From: Clavelina lepadiformis
Taxonomy: Eukaryota; Chordata; Ascidiacea; Aplousobranchia; Clavelinidae
DNA: 64,000 nucleotides
Direction: 5' to 3'
NCBI RefSeq assembly: GCF_947623445.1
Contig: NC_135244.1
Coordinates: 9,362,001-9,426,000, forward strand
In this document: piece after piece, positions 37,315 through 48,493 of the stretch
Numbering within the stretch: the stretch's first letter is position 1
Layout: every line of letters begins with the position of its first letter
The notes under the pieces: generated by a model
What the model was told of the DNA's origin: nothing
Seen by the model: the letters and a program-made list of their open reading frames with translations, nothing else
Databases searched by the model: none
Position numbers and translations under genes: made by a program

Positions 37315-37591
37315 CAGACATGTGCAACCAGTGGCCCGCGTGGTGCTCAGCAAAATGTTAGAAGTTCATACTAGCCATCACTATTTGATGCAGTTTACAT
37401 CAAAGCAATGGAAATTTTCGAAATTTTCGCATTTTCGTGTCGTGGACTACATTAAATCTATTTCTTAACTATATAAACTGCATAGGAAAGTCGTTTTATG
37501 ATACTAATTTTTTCTGAAAAAATCATGTGGCCCGCGTTGTCATTCAAAATTTTGTATTTGGCCCTCCAGTGAAAAAGGTTGCACATGCCTG
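37315..37591. mobile_element. hAT-type MITE with perfect 8-bp target duplication
   Basis: Terminal repeats CAGACATGTGCAACC and GGTTGCACATGCCTG differ at one base. The target duplication ACGTAGCA is perfect (37307-37314 and 37592-37599). GTGGCCCGCGT motifs lie near both ends. Length 277 bp, non-coding. Confidence 0.93.
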
Positions 37592-38769
37592 ACGTAGCAT
37601 GTGACATGAAATGAGTAAAATTTAGTGAGGTATCTGCGATGTGTTGCACATGTAATTTTGCCTTGCATTTCAAGCAAACTTTAAAAATAGACTAGCAGTA
37701 AAATAAAGTAAAGCAGCAAAAAACTGAATTAATTTAAGTACACATGCCTCAGATAGCACGAAACCGCTTACGCATTTCACTTCACATGCTTCACTGACCA
37801 CATATCGAACAAGATAGCGTTGGGTTCAAATTACTGTAAAAATAAGAACTAGGAAACATATTTTTTCTTCATCGTGTAAAGAAATTCGTATGCTATTTGA
37901 GCAAAATCGTTTCAGTCCAATGCCTAAAACATTTGCAATTTAAAAAAGAATCAAAGTGGGTCCACAATTTCTATTGTTAAGTATAGGCATTTGAGAAAAT
38001 CTTGCCGCCCAGACAGTAACTCGGAGAGGATCTATTCTGTGCCCACTATTGTTAAGAATTGATGCATCCGTGCCTTATGTCATGTTAACTAACTTTACAG
38101 CAAGCTTTCCAGTGGCATGCAAGCAAGTGTTATTGTCTTTGCTTTATCCGTCGTCTCATTATGCGCTTTTTCTCCTCTTACCATTGCGTTGCATTTCAAT
38201 GCGTTAATCATCTTCAACCGTATTTATGCCCAGGCCCCTCAATGACAGAGCAGGTGACTTCGAAAACCATTTTCTGTTGCAATTAGGGCGAAACATTGAC
38301 GCTGATAGCAAAAAAAATTTAACTTACAAGAAGTTACATGAGACAACTGAAGATCAAAACCAGGGAGCAAACCTGTATTCACCCCCCCTATAATTCACAA
38401 CTACAGGGGCGTGCTCACCGGGTAGTAATTTTTGCATGTCAAAAGTGAAGTGGGTTTACTTGTCTATAGGATTTACCCAGTGTTCATATTTTTTGAAGTT
38501 TGTTTTTCGTTCCTTGCTGAAGCAGTTAGCTGTACTCTGTCAAGTACGTTATCACAGTATATCTGTGAGATTGCAGCAAATCTAGACCACTTCTGCTATT
38601 GCATTTTCTATTCAAGTACCAAGCACAGCACCAGCTATCCAATATGTTATCAGGCATGAATATCACTTCTTTCCTCGCATAGCAATGCAACGTTTAGCCA
38701 TATTTAGGTCAATCTTATCAACGCTTCCCCCCATGTGTTTGTTGCACACCTTAATAAGGTGAGACTGCT

Positions 38770-39077
38770 GACTATGAATGAATATGAATATGTTCAATAT
38801 CCAGCTGTGAAAGTTTTTTGCAAGATAATGTACCCTGCCACAAATCGAAAAAAGTCAATATTAGTTCTTTCAACAGCACCAGATTACGTTGCTAAAACAG
38901 CCTGCTAACCGCCCAGATTGAAACCCAACCGAAAATTGTTGGCACAGAATAAAAAAACGACACATGTCTCAAAAGTTAAAACCCAACTTTGACACCCTCA
39001 AAACAGAGGTTAAAAAAGTATGGTGCCAGGAGAGGAAATTGGATTATTTTAGAAGTCTGAGTGACTTTATGCTATAA
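38770..39077 (+). pseudogene. Tc1/mariner transposase remnant
   Basis: At 38821 the frame reads QDNVPCHKSKKVNI, the block holding the second catalytic Asp of Tc1 transposases. After a frameshift, 38898-39077 reads QPANRPD, stop, NPTENCWHRIKKRHMS and a charged C-terminus. The consensus PDLNPIENLW is recognisable, with a stop replacing the Leu codon. It lies 350 bases upstream of the RSBN1-like start codon. Confidence 0.85.
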
Positions 39078-39425
39078 CATTCACAAATGGTTCTGACAAC
39101 AAGGGGAATGTGACCAAATAGTAATGTTTGTTGTTTCCTTCAATAAAAATCCTTAGTTTAGATCGTGTAAGATCAGCTGTGAGTATCGGATATTAATTGT
39201 TATTTATGTACATAAACACTTTTTCTATGCTTAATTGTGTTATTGTAAATGATTCAAAGAATGAAACTTTAGAACTTTAGTAGGCTACTCATATTCACAT
39301 TTTCTAGTATTATCTAGCATCTAAGCTAATTTTCACCAGGAATAAGGCCATGATTTGGTGATTTTCTGTCTTGTAAGTGTAACAACTACAGCCTTGATAA
39401 AGTCTAGTTAGTTAAAGGCCAGCAA
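39078..39425. promoter_or_regulatory. Presumed 5' flank of the RSBN1-like gene
   Basis: Short non-coding stretch between the Tc1 remnant and the start codon at 39426. No core promoter motif could be assigned; a 5' non-coding exon may lie farther upstream. Confidence 0.25.
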
Positions 39426-42400
39426 ATGTATGCATCTGTTGCCATGACTTCTCCCGCTAAGCAACCTCACCATGCTGTTCATAAAGTAAAGCATAAAATG
39501 AAGATATGCCAACCTATGCCTGGCTTGTTCTCGGAACCAATACAACTGCATAAAATCAAGAAGACTATAGTTGCTTCCAATGGTGATCATCCTGCAACAA
39601 AGCCTAGATCATCAAGTTCAACTAAAAAGCCAAATGTGGTGAGTAACAAATCTATGGTACAACAAAGTTCTATGAAGAGTTCTGGGCACAAGTTAACTTC
39701 AGGTAATGGAAAGATTGCAAGTGCTGGATTTCCATCTAAGCTTGGATCATCCAAACAACTGCAAGATGTAAATGGAAGGACCTCATTGAATGGTAACGAA
39801 GCAAAGCAGTCGGTACAACAAAAATCAGATGGTCACAGCAAACGTGAAAATAAGTTATTCAAACTTAAACATGATGGTAAAAATACAAGTGCTGATATAG
39901 TTACTTTAAAGAAGAAGCCGAAACCTGAAAATTTGCGTGATAGTACAGATGTTATTGTTGGTAGCCATCCATGTCCTGTGAAGTTAAGTGGTGAGGAAAT
40001 TAGCAATGACAAAAATATTTCTCAGCTTTCAACATCGACATTTGCTGCTACCCATCACGAAGAGGAGTTCAAGGTGAACTGCAATGTTTCGGTCCAAAAC
40101 GAAAGCCGACAGGGTGAGCTGGGTGACAATGTGTTTGACAATCTTATGAGTATGAACAGTGCAAGCGACTTTGTTGTTTCCTGTGAAGTGGATTACCATA
40201 CTCAGGATGCCAATGAAATTGAAAGTAAATTGACCATAGACCTAAGTTCACCAAAATGTAAAGATCAAAACAGGAAAGAAGAACTTCAATGCCCGGAAAG
40301 ATCAGACGATTTTTTACTCAACTGTATATCATTACCTCATCAAAGTAGGACAGAAGACAAAGATATGTGGAGGTCATCTGATGCTTCACCCATTCACAAA
40401 TCAGGTGATCCTCTGTCAATGGCCAACCAAGTTTCAAGCACAAATGACCAAGGGTTTTTCTCAACTGATCTGGACATAATCAGCAATAGGGCTGATGTGT
40501 TTACTTGCAAAACAAGCCAAGGTCTTGCAATGAAATCTGAAAGTGTTCTTCCATTTGTTTCAAAGAATTCTGAAATAATTTCAAACAATATTGCAGATCA
40601 TGCCGTATCTAATGAAGAGCGTCAAAAACTTAAACGTAAACTTCATGACAAACACATGCTTAAACATAAGCACAAAAAGCACAAACACAGTCGGGATCAG
40701 TCTTTATATTTACATGACAAGCATAGTCATAAACATAAACACAAAAAACACAAGCATGAAAAATATCTAAAAGAGAAGAAACATTCAAAAGAACCAGTGG
40801 AGAAGACTTTTGTAAAAACTGAATTGTTTTCAAACAGTATTAAGCCAGAACTAAATGACAATGCTTTTCCTATTAAGGAGGAACCTCTCTCACCTTTTGC
40901 TCCTGAAAAAACTGACAGTCGTGGCGAAAGATTTTCGGATATTGATGAAAAAAAGTTCAAAACTTCACCTGGTTCTTGTATTCCTATGAGTATGTACATG
41001 CAAGCCTTGTCAACAGACCTGGAAGTAGTTGACAGATTTCTGTTTTCTCGGCCCGAATTTAAGTCATTGGTACACCTTGAAACAGATCCCAACGGTGAAG
41101 CATCTGTGTTGCATGCATATCAACACGAACTTGACAGGCTGTCAGAAAAGGATAGAGAAGCATTTGCAAGGGACTTCTGTGCCCTTTGCTTCATTGAGGA
41201 GAAGAAACATCAACCAGATTTTGTCATGGGAATTGTTCATGGAGCTGCAACATGGATGCCCGATTTTCTTGAGTTCCTTTCAGAAGAACATGCTGACCTG
41301 CGAGTGAAGTCTGAAGTGCTTGGTCAACGTGATATCATTACTATGAGCATCAAAGAGTTTCGTGATCAAGTTCGCCGCACTTACTCTAATGAGAGTGGAA
41401 TGTACAGGTAAACTAATGTAACAATATATTGTAGGGATGGGCCAACACTAACCCAAACCCAAACAGATTCACCGAAGATTACCTGTGTGGGAGATTCGAG
41501 TGAACACGAATACTAGTAATGGCGAACCCAGATACTATACTACGAATAAATTCATCGACTTTAGTATGAAATAATGATCTATTTTCCTGGCTAAGCTAAA
41601 CTAGGGTCAACATTTCTTACCGAAAATCATTTTCTTAAGGATTTTGCTTTTCAAATCGCCATTTAATTATTATTTTTTAGTAATTATATCGCGTTACTCA
41701 AAGTTTGACAACTTTTTGATAGAATTTTATCATTTGATGCTGATACAAATAGATTCAGGATTCGTTTGGATCGACCTTAATGATACTCGGATTTGCATGA
41801 ACCTGAATAGTCATCCTTGCGGCACAATCCTAATATATAGTATATAGCAGGGGTGGCCAGACCTGCTTTATGCTCGAGCCGCATATAACATATTCCAGTT
41901 TTAAAAGAGCCACAACACAAACACAATAAAAAACACAAATTTATTCACTCACAAAAATTTATTTATTTATTTATTCACTCACTATTGATTAACATTAGTA
42001 CTGCGTGGTGATACTATGAGTCTCCAACTGGGCTTCACCAACTCTTTTTGCAATTATTATTATAACCGTAACCAAGACTTAAAACTAGGTCAGCCCTGAC
42101 GTACAGCTTCAATCTGACAGTTTACTTAACTACAGTGTACAAGTTAGCACACTTCTGTACAATAATGTATATACTTTTTGGAGTGTAATTTGATTATTAC
42201 TAACAATGAGCCCATTGTTATTACGTGTGATAGAACGCATTGCTTCAAAATCTGATCAAACAACTCGTCTAGACCGGGAAAATGCATGTCTAATTCATCA
42301 ATGCTAATTCATTAAAGAGCCGCATGCGGCTCGAGAGCCGCAGTTTGGCCACCCCTGGTATGTAGTCTGCGCTTGAATAATAATAAGACTGCAATGATAG

Positions 42401-45400
42401 GCACCTACTTTTAAAAATATCTAGGGAGGGAGGGACAAAACATTAATAGTACAGTCAGTCCTCGATTTAACGGACTTCGGATTTAACGGACTCAATATGC
42501 GCAGATCTATGAGTAAAAGAATGTACCAAAAGAACGGTTTTTATTGTTTTGGAATTCGCCAGGCTACTTGCGTGAATGCGTGAAACGATTAGAAAGCTGT
42601 CTCTCACAACGTCACAATACCAGCGTATTGTGATCTATCAGCGTACTCTGTCAGCGTACTCTGTACGTCACAATACCAGCGTATTGTGATCTATCAGCGT
42701 ACTCTGTACTCTGTTAGCAAGAGCCTTCATTCGGTGCACCTTAGAATCCGTTAGAACCTGCCTGTGTTTAGTACGGTGCATTATGTCTAAGCCAAATGAA
42801 ACACGTAAACGTGTGAACTTGTCGGTGATGCAGAAACTAGAACTGATCAAAAAGCTTGAAAAAGGGGCCAGCGTTGCGAGTGTTTGCGATCAGTATGGTG
42901 TCAAAAAACAAACAGTCTCAGACATTAAGAAGAGCAAGGACAAGATCGTGTCACCTTTGATCCGCGTGTCACCTTTGACCGCAGTGCAACCGTTTCTACG
43001 GCTGCAAAGGCTAACTCCGCAACAGTTGGCTTTGTATGGAGTGCAAACAACATCAGCGGACCCGGAGGAAGCGTCGAGCAGGTCGAGTTGCAATTCCACC
43101 AGCGACTCCCTCGGGCACACCTTACCATCTTCACCCGAGGTGACGTACCTCTCGCCCAGCAGTTCCTCTTCCGCGGCGACAATTCCATCTTCGCCCGAAA
43201 TGACGTACCTCTCGCCCGACAGATCGTCGTCCGAGCCGACAATTCCATCTTCGCCAGCGACGTCGGACCTCTCGTCTAGCGAGTCGTCCTCCGGGGTGAT
43301 GTATCCATCTTCGTGGGAATCGAGCGGGACTGACCTTTCTGCTATTGTTTGGGAATGGGTATCTAGTTACCTTGCCGAGTGGGATCGGTTGGAGCGGTCT
43401 GTCGAGCACGTCCCCCCTACCGGCACTGGGTCCTCACTAAGTAGTTTAGACGATAATAGCTGCCCCGATAGACCTACTGATAGACTTACTGATAGTTCTT
43501 CTGCCCTGGTCGGCGGAACACACGGAATTGCGGTCGCGGATGTGCATAACAATGATGAGGTCACGCGCTCTCCCCGCCAATTATCTCGCGACCAATCGGT
43601 AAACCAGGAAACTGACACGGTTCGGTATGACGCCCCAAATCTCATCAGTCTATCACCCGGAGTGAGCCCGGCTTGCTCGCTCCGTACAATTTTAAATTGC
43701 TACCATCAGGGATGGTCGGACCTTGCAAAACTTTTCGCAGATTTGGAGCTGTGGACGACTGCCCAGAGTGCCCAGAAAGAACAACGTGTGTCTGTCCCCC
43801 GATTCAACCGTGGCGCGATGGCAAGATCTCAGAGGAAGCGCAGAAGGGGTCAACGTCGCGGAGACGATGGCCGATCTGAGACCCGGGCTAGCGCTCGGTA
43901 CCGAAGAGGTGCGGCCCTTCGCTCAGCGTTCTGGAAAGACATGAAAGGTACCGTTCGCAAAATTACCGAAGGTTGCACTAGTGAGCGCCGTTGCGAAATC
44001 GATCCTCAAGCGGCTTTTGGAAGGATCTCGACCCCAGGGGGAAGCTCCTTGCAGATCTGTTCGAGGTCTGTAGGTCGTGCCGTACCGTACCCGATTCGTG
44101 GCGCAGAAGCCACGTCACTCTCATTCCTAAAAGCTCTGAGGGTGACATGAACGATTTGAGTGACTGGAGACCGATTTCGATCTGCTGCACGCTTTATAAG
44201 GTCTATGCGTCGGTGATCGCCCGCCGAATTCAGCGTTGGGCCGTCGACGGCGGAGTGGTCTCACCCGAACAGAAGGGCTTTGTGCCCACAGAAGGCGTCT
44301 ACGAGCATGTATTTATGCTCGACTCTGTCGTTGCTGATGCTCAGATGCGGCGTCGACCCCTGGTCGTGTCGTACCTCGACATCCGCAACGCTTTCGGCAG
44401 TGTTCGTCATGAATGTATTACATCTCTCCATCAAAGTACTGTAGTGTTTTATCGTAGGCGTGTTTTCCAAGCAAAAGCTAGAATTTGCGGTGACAGATGG
44501 TCTACGCTATAGCAGAGTACTTTACTGTGCACTGTACAGTAGTGGGAGTACGGTATTTTCGATTAACGGACTTTTTCCAGCAACGGACTGCTGCTGGTCC
44601 GCATTTGTCCGTTAAACAAGGGTTGACTGTATCTATATCAAGTTAGTGACTAGGTTTGAAGTAAATTCTTTAAACTAAATTTGTGCACCACAAAATGGTC
44701 TTAAATTAAGCATAACAAGTTGATTTAGGCCTAAACTGTATTCATTTGGTCATATAAGCCTGTAACATGCTTGCATTGTCCGCCATATGATGTTTTAAAC
44801 GATCAATTATAACGTAATAACAGGCATTGTTTGTCCCGTTGGCTTTTTTAATACCGTAGTTGTAAAACTGTTTATTAAGCGTTTGGCTGCTGCACTTAGT
44901 CACATCCATTAAAATTTTAAAACGTTAAAGTGGCATTTATCTGATAATCTTAACCTCCAGCATTCATCTGTAAACAAATACTCTGGATAAAATTGAAAAT
45001 TTCTGTCACTTGAATCTAGCGATTGAGGTTTTAGTAAATCGAATAAAAATGACTTTTATTTCTATTCAATTAACCGGATTTTGCAATAAACCGGTATGCG
45101 ATAAACCGAAGTATTTTCTTAACAAATGGTTGGCTATGGTTTGGGACTTACAATCATGCGATAAAATGGATTATGCAATTAACCGAGTCCGTCAGTACTG
45201 TTAGTTTAAAATATAACAACTGCTGTGTTGTGTATCCAATATCCAATAATGCTGTGCAGTAATGATTTTATGCGGTCAGAGTGAAATTTTTGAAGTAACA
45301 TTTTATACTCGGCGTATAAACCCACTGCTAATTTTTGAGATGATTGGACATGCTCAAAAGTGGGCTTATATGCTGACATATATGGTACATTGAGGTCAAT

Positions 45401-47085
45401 GTGGTATTTTTCTTATAGAACTTACATTATTATATACTTGAAAATATTACTTTTATTAAAATAGTCATGTTCATAAAATTTCATGGGCTTGAGCCACCGA
45501 ACTATGACAGTATTATTTTTCATGCAGGTATGGTCCTATGAGACAGATAAGTCTTGTTGGTGCTGTTCATGAAGAGGCTGGAGGTTATTCTCCTGATATT
45601 CTTGACATGCTGGAGCGAGACCCATTTTTAAACATTACTTCACCCTGGGGTGAAATGTCCTGCGTCGATCTGGAATGCCGCTCTCTAAGCAATGATGGGC
45701 CCATTCTTTGGATAAGACCTGGTGAACAAATGGTACCAGCTGCTGATATTAAAGGATCTCCAACAAAGCGAAGAAGGTATTGGTAACAAAATAATGATGA
45801 AATAAAAAAGCTTGGAACAAAGAAAATTACAGATATGTATTTATATGTGTGATTTACTCTTCTATCACGCTATGTGTAAGTCACAAATCGGAAAGGCTTG
45901 TTAACAGTAGGTAGAGATGCCAAATTTTCACAGAATTTACTGGACAAGGAAAAAAAATTTCAAATGCTCATAATAATGTACCATTTTTATATAATAAAAT
46001 ATAAAATTAAAACCAATGTCAGCTTGCAGATTTTAAAACCAGAAATATATTTCACTCAAAGCGGGCATCATCATCCTGTGGTATAGAAAGATTTTTTTTA
46101 TATAATATTTATTATAATTTTTATATATTAAAAATATATAACTTACTGTGTTCTGGAAGCTCCATGCTACACATCAAGTAAAAATATTCATAATTTAGCC
46201 CTTAAATCATTTGCAAATGGAATATATTTAAAAATTTTGCAACTTCTTGTTGAAGATAGACACACCTTTTTTTGATATGGCAGGTGACAGTGTTAAACGA
46301 TCTATTTAGTGTCAGACATGATTGGGGTATAAAGGTAGTTGAACAATTGCAAAGGGTGTACCCTGCAAAATAAGCTAATAAGCAAAGTTATATATATTGT
46401 TATTTAGGTCTCATGCTGAAAGCTTGCAAAAGCTGGCTTTTCGAACCAGTGCTCGGTCCAACGATTCACGAGAGACATTTATTGAAGATCGTACTCATGC
46501 ACATGCTGACCATGTCGGACATATCACTGATAGGCAAACTACATGGGCTGTTGGTTTGCTGAAAGGAATAACAGCTGGCCACAAGTAAGAAGTGTTAAAT
46601 AAATATTGTAACCTTCATGAAAATATTAACTAAAATATATACTTGATCACACATATCTAGAATGTGTACTTAATGATAAATATGATAGACCACCAATGAA
46701 CAAGTTGGTCAAAGATGTTGTATGTTTTCATTCTTCATCTTTTGCCGATGTGTCAAACATGCTTCAACTTGACCTGTTTGAACCCCCCATGTCACAGGTA
46801 GGTGTTACTGCACCATAGTTCATGCTCTTAAAGTCTGCACTGCAAATATGTTGTTTTTTACACTCTATACTTTTGCAGTGTGTTCAGTGGGTCGATGAAG
46901 CAAAATTAAACCGGATGCGGAGAGAGGGTGTTCGTTATTCAAGGGTCAAGCTGTATGATAATGACATTTACTTTATACCACGCAATGTAATCCATCAATT
47001 TCGAACAGTCTCCTCAGCAACAAGCATAGCTTGGCACATGAGAATGAAGGGTTTGCATGGTGAACCAACATACATCAAACCTTAA
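39426..47085 (+). CDS. RSBN1-like: RSBN1/KDM9-like JmjC-family histone demethylase
   Basis: Five exons in phase: 39426-41407, 45528-45776, 46408-46584, 46689-46797 and 46879-47085, giving 907 residues. The N-terminal ~510 residues are low-complexity and disordered. They include a His/Lys-rich tract (about 400-455: two blocks like KHKHKKHKH) typical of RSBN1. The conserved C-terminal domain starts near residue 518. It contains [81 protein letters not shown] and [16 protein letters not shown]. Vertebrate RSBN1 (KDM9) and C. elegans DPY-21 remove methyl groups from H4K20me2 in the nucleus. The distal iron-binding His is probably that of NVIHQF; the first His/Asp pair was not assigned. Exon 4 starts at the ATAG acceptor before 46689, the only one that keeps phase. 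Intron 1 (4.1 kb) holds two transposons. The gene is convergent with COMMD7. Confidence 0.94.
41848..42357. mobile_element. hAT-type MITE in RSBN1-like intron 1
   Basis: Ends CAGGGGTGGCCAGAC and TTTGGCCACCCCTG, with GCTCGAGCCGC-type subterminal repeats on both sides. Flanking 8-mers GTATATAG and GTATGTAG match at seven positions. Non-coding, 510 bp. Confidence 0.9.
42606..42715 (+). repeat. Tandem duplication in the Tigger 5' region
   Basis: A unit of about 54 bases, starting ACGTCACAATACCAGCGTAT and ending in TATCAGCGTACTCTGT, occurs twice. The last 12 bases (CAGCGTACTCTG) are repeated once more between the copies. Confidence 0.85.
42783..44150 (+). CDS. Chimeric 455-residue ORF: pogo helix-turn-helix fused to a Ser-rich retroelement-derived sequence
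   Basis: Residues 1-58 ([39 protein letters not shown]) are a pogo/CENP-B-type DNA-binding helix-turn-helix from the Tigger. From residue 59 the sequence is Ser/Pro-rich with repeats of [14 protein letters not shown] units, then Arg-rich ([14 protein letters not shown]). That latter part has the GC content and codon use of the inserted segment. The frame is open for the full length and starts at the Tigger's own ATG. The reverse-transcriptase segment lies in another frame (43991-44512). Whether a protein is made is unknown; no DDE domain is present. Confidence 0.55.
   Translation: MSKPNETRKRVNLSVMQKLELIKKLEKGASVASVCDQYGVKKQTVSDIKKSKDKIVSPLIRVSPLTAVQPFLRLQRLTPQQLALYGVQTTSADPEEASSRSSCNSTSDSLGHTLPSSPEVTYLSPSSSSSAATIPSSPEMTYLSPDRSSSEPTIPSSPATSDLSSSESSSGVMYPSSWESSGTDLSAIVWEWVSSYLAEWDRLERSVEHVPPTGTGSSLSSLDDNSCPDRPTDRLTDSSSALVGGTHGIAVADVHNNDEVTRSPRQLSRDQSVNQETDTVRYDAPNLISLSPGVSPACSLRTILNCYHQGWSDLAKLFADLELWTTAQSAQKEQRVSVPRFNRGAMARSQRKRRRGQRRGDDGRSETRASARYRRGAALRSAFWKDMKGTVRKITEGCTSERRCEIDPQAAFGRISTPGGSSLQICSRSVGRAVPYPIRGAEATSLSFLKALRVT
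43991..44512 (+). pseudogene. R2/NeSL-type reverse transcriptase fragment inside the Tigger
   Basis: The frame contains [60 protein letters not shown] and [18 protein letters not shown]. These are RT motifs 0-3 (WR...LIPK, DWRPIS, Q.GF, D..NAFGSV.H) of the R2/NeSL kind. It ends abruptly at 44413, before the catalytic YxDD box, so it is inactive. Confidence 0.85.
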
Positions 47086-48462
47086 CTCTGGTCACTTCCA
47101 TGGCTTTGCTGAAGTATTGAGATCAATCATATTTCAGAGGTGTAAGTAATACTATGCCATATAGCTGCTGTTCTTCACACATATACTTGTGGATGCTGAT
47201 CATCCATAGTCCAGTTACCACTTATTCAATGGACAAGGTATTTTAACAGCTGAAGCAATGCAGAATTGTACGTGTTACAAGGACGTAATCTTGCACTATG
47301 ACGCTTTATAGATTTTTATGAAAGCTTCTTTGGAAAATACTGTTTGCTTTATTAGTTCGTTTGTACCTTCTCTTAAAATTTCTACTTTTGCATATTGTTC
47401 CTTTTCGGTTTCTTCACTTGTTTTACTGCCCAGAGATGTATAAAACTTAGCAATAATAATATTCCAAAGACAAATTCACACGTTTATGAAGCGCACTTTT
47501 TGTGTTGTTGACTAATGGTTTTATTTGGTTAGTTTTGAAAGCCGCAAGATATAACTAACCATGTTTTGTAGTCTGAATTATGGTAAATGTCTTTTATTTT
47601 CCTGACTGTTTTATAGCAAAATGTGCCTCGTTTTACTGTGAAAGTTTGTATGAACATTATTGACTGTCATTTCGTCAACAAATATGCATGCTTTCTGAGG
47701 TGGAACATGTCATACACCAACTTTACAAAACTTTAAGTTCGAAACTTGCATTTTGTTGGTCAAGTTTGAAATGAATTACAGCAAATCTATTACAATTGTA
47801 AGAATTGCCATTGCATTTAATTGTTGCAAAAATCATGGTCTATTTGTAGACAAAGTTCATGTGTCACTTGGAGCATAATTTAGGGGCAAATTTTTATGTA
47901 ACAGACTGCTGCACAAATAGTAAAATTAGTCTTTTATGCTTCACCAGTATTTTTAATAACACTTCTTCACTTGTGTTGTTGTGTTTTAATGCTCATTCTG
48001 TTCTTCGAGTAGTTTGGCTTCGTTGAATTTTCATCAATTGCGTTTTAGTAAGTGACTAAGTTTCTGCCACTTACCTTTTATACTTAACAGGGGTGCTGGT
48101 ATATTTTCACTGCAAATTTATAGTTTGTTTCTCTACCTATCTCTACTCCACGTTTTAAGGTGTTGTACCCCTATGAAAGATGAGCGTACTTATACCAGGG
48201 ATTGGTGCTGTATATATTTATTGTACAAACCGGTATTTTATTTATTTTCTACAAGTCTGTTATATTGTTATGTCTGAATTTCAGTATTGCACAAGCAAAT
48301 TTTTGTTTTGCAATGTGCTTCAATTTCAAATTTTGATGAGAAACTCGAGTTGATATTGCTTCAGTACTGATTTATTGTTTCTTACGAAAGAACACAATAA
48401 TAAGGAATTGTTCACAGCTTTAGTTTGAAAACATCAACAAAATCAGATATTGCACTTTACAG

Positions 48463-48468
48463 AATAAA
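48463..48468 (+). terminator. Possible polyadenylation signal of the RSBN1-like gene
   Basis: AATAAA 1.38 kb past the stop, only 26 bases before the COMMD7 stop codon on the other strand. An earlier non-consensus signal is also possible. Confidence 0.3.
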
Positions 48469-48493
48469 TGATGGTATAATTCCTCTGTTATGA

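Larger units (their letters stand above)
33011..38769. other. Repeat-rich intergenic region
   Basis: No gene was supported. It holds a hAT MITE (37315-37591), copies of dispersed repeats (35975-36120; diverged segments near 33540-33920 and 35735-35830 that resemble 57600-58130, sharing a TTTTAAGCCCTTGGGCT-type block) and no frame longer than 124 codons with recognisable content. Confidence 0.5.
42452..44629 (+). mobile_element. Tigger/pogo-type element carrying an R2/NeSL-type retrotransposon segment
   Basis: Terminal repeats CAGTCAGTCCTCGATTTAAC and GTTAAACAAGGGTTGACTG are flanked by TA on both sides, as for pogo/Tigger. The left part encodes a pogo-type helix-turn-helix. Most of the expected DDE transposase is absent. 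About 42955-44410 is instead strongly GC-rich and codes for non-LTR retrotransposon protein. The element resumes AT-rich sequence near 44415 and closes with the inverted repeat. Confidence 0.88.

Noticed and set aside
42890..43645. Several minus-strand open frames in the Tigger insert
   Set aside because: They are antisense shadows of GC-rich coding sequence with poor composition.
44960..45200. Possible second pogo-like MITE with AATTAACCGGA/AATTAACCGAG blocks
   Set aside because: Terminal inverted repeats and TA duplications could not be found.
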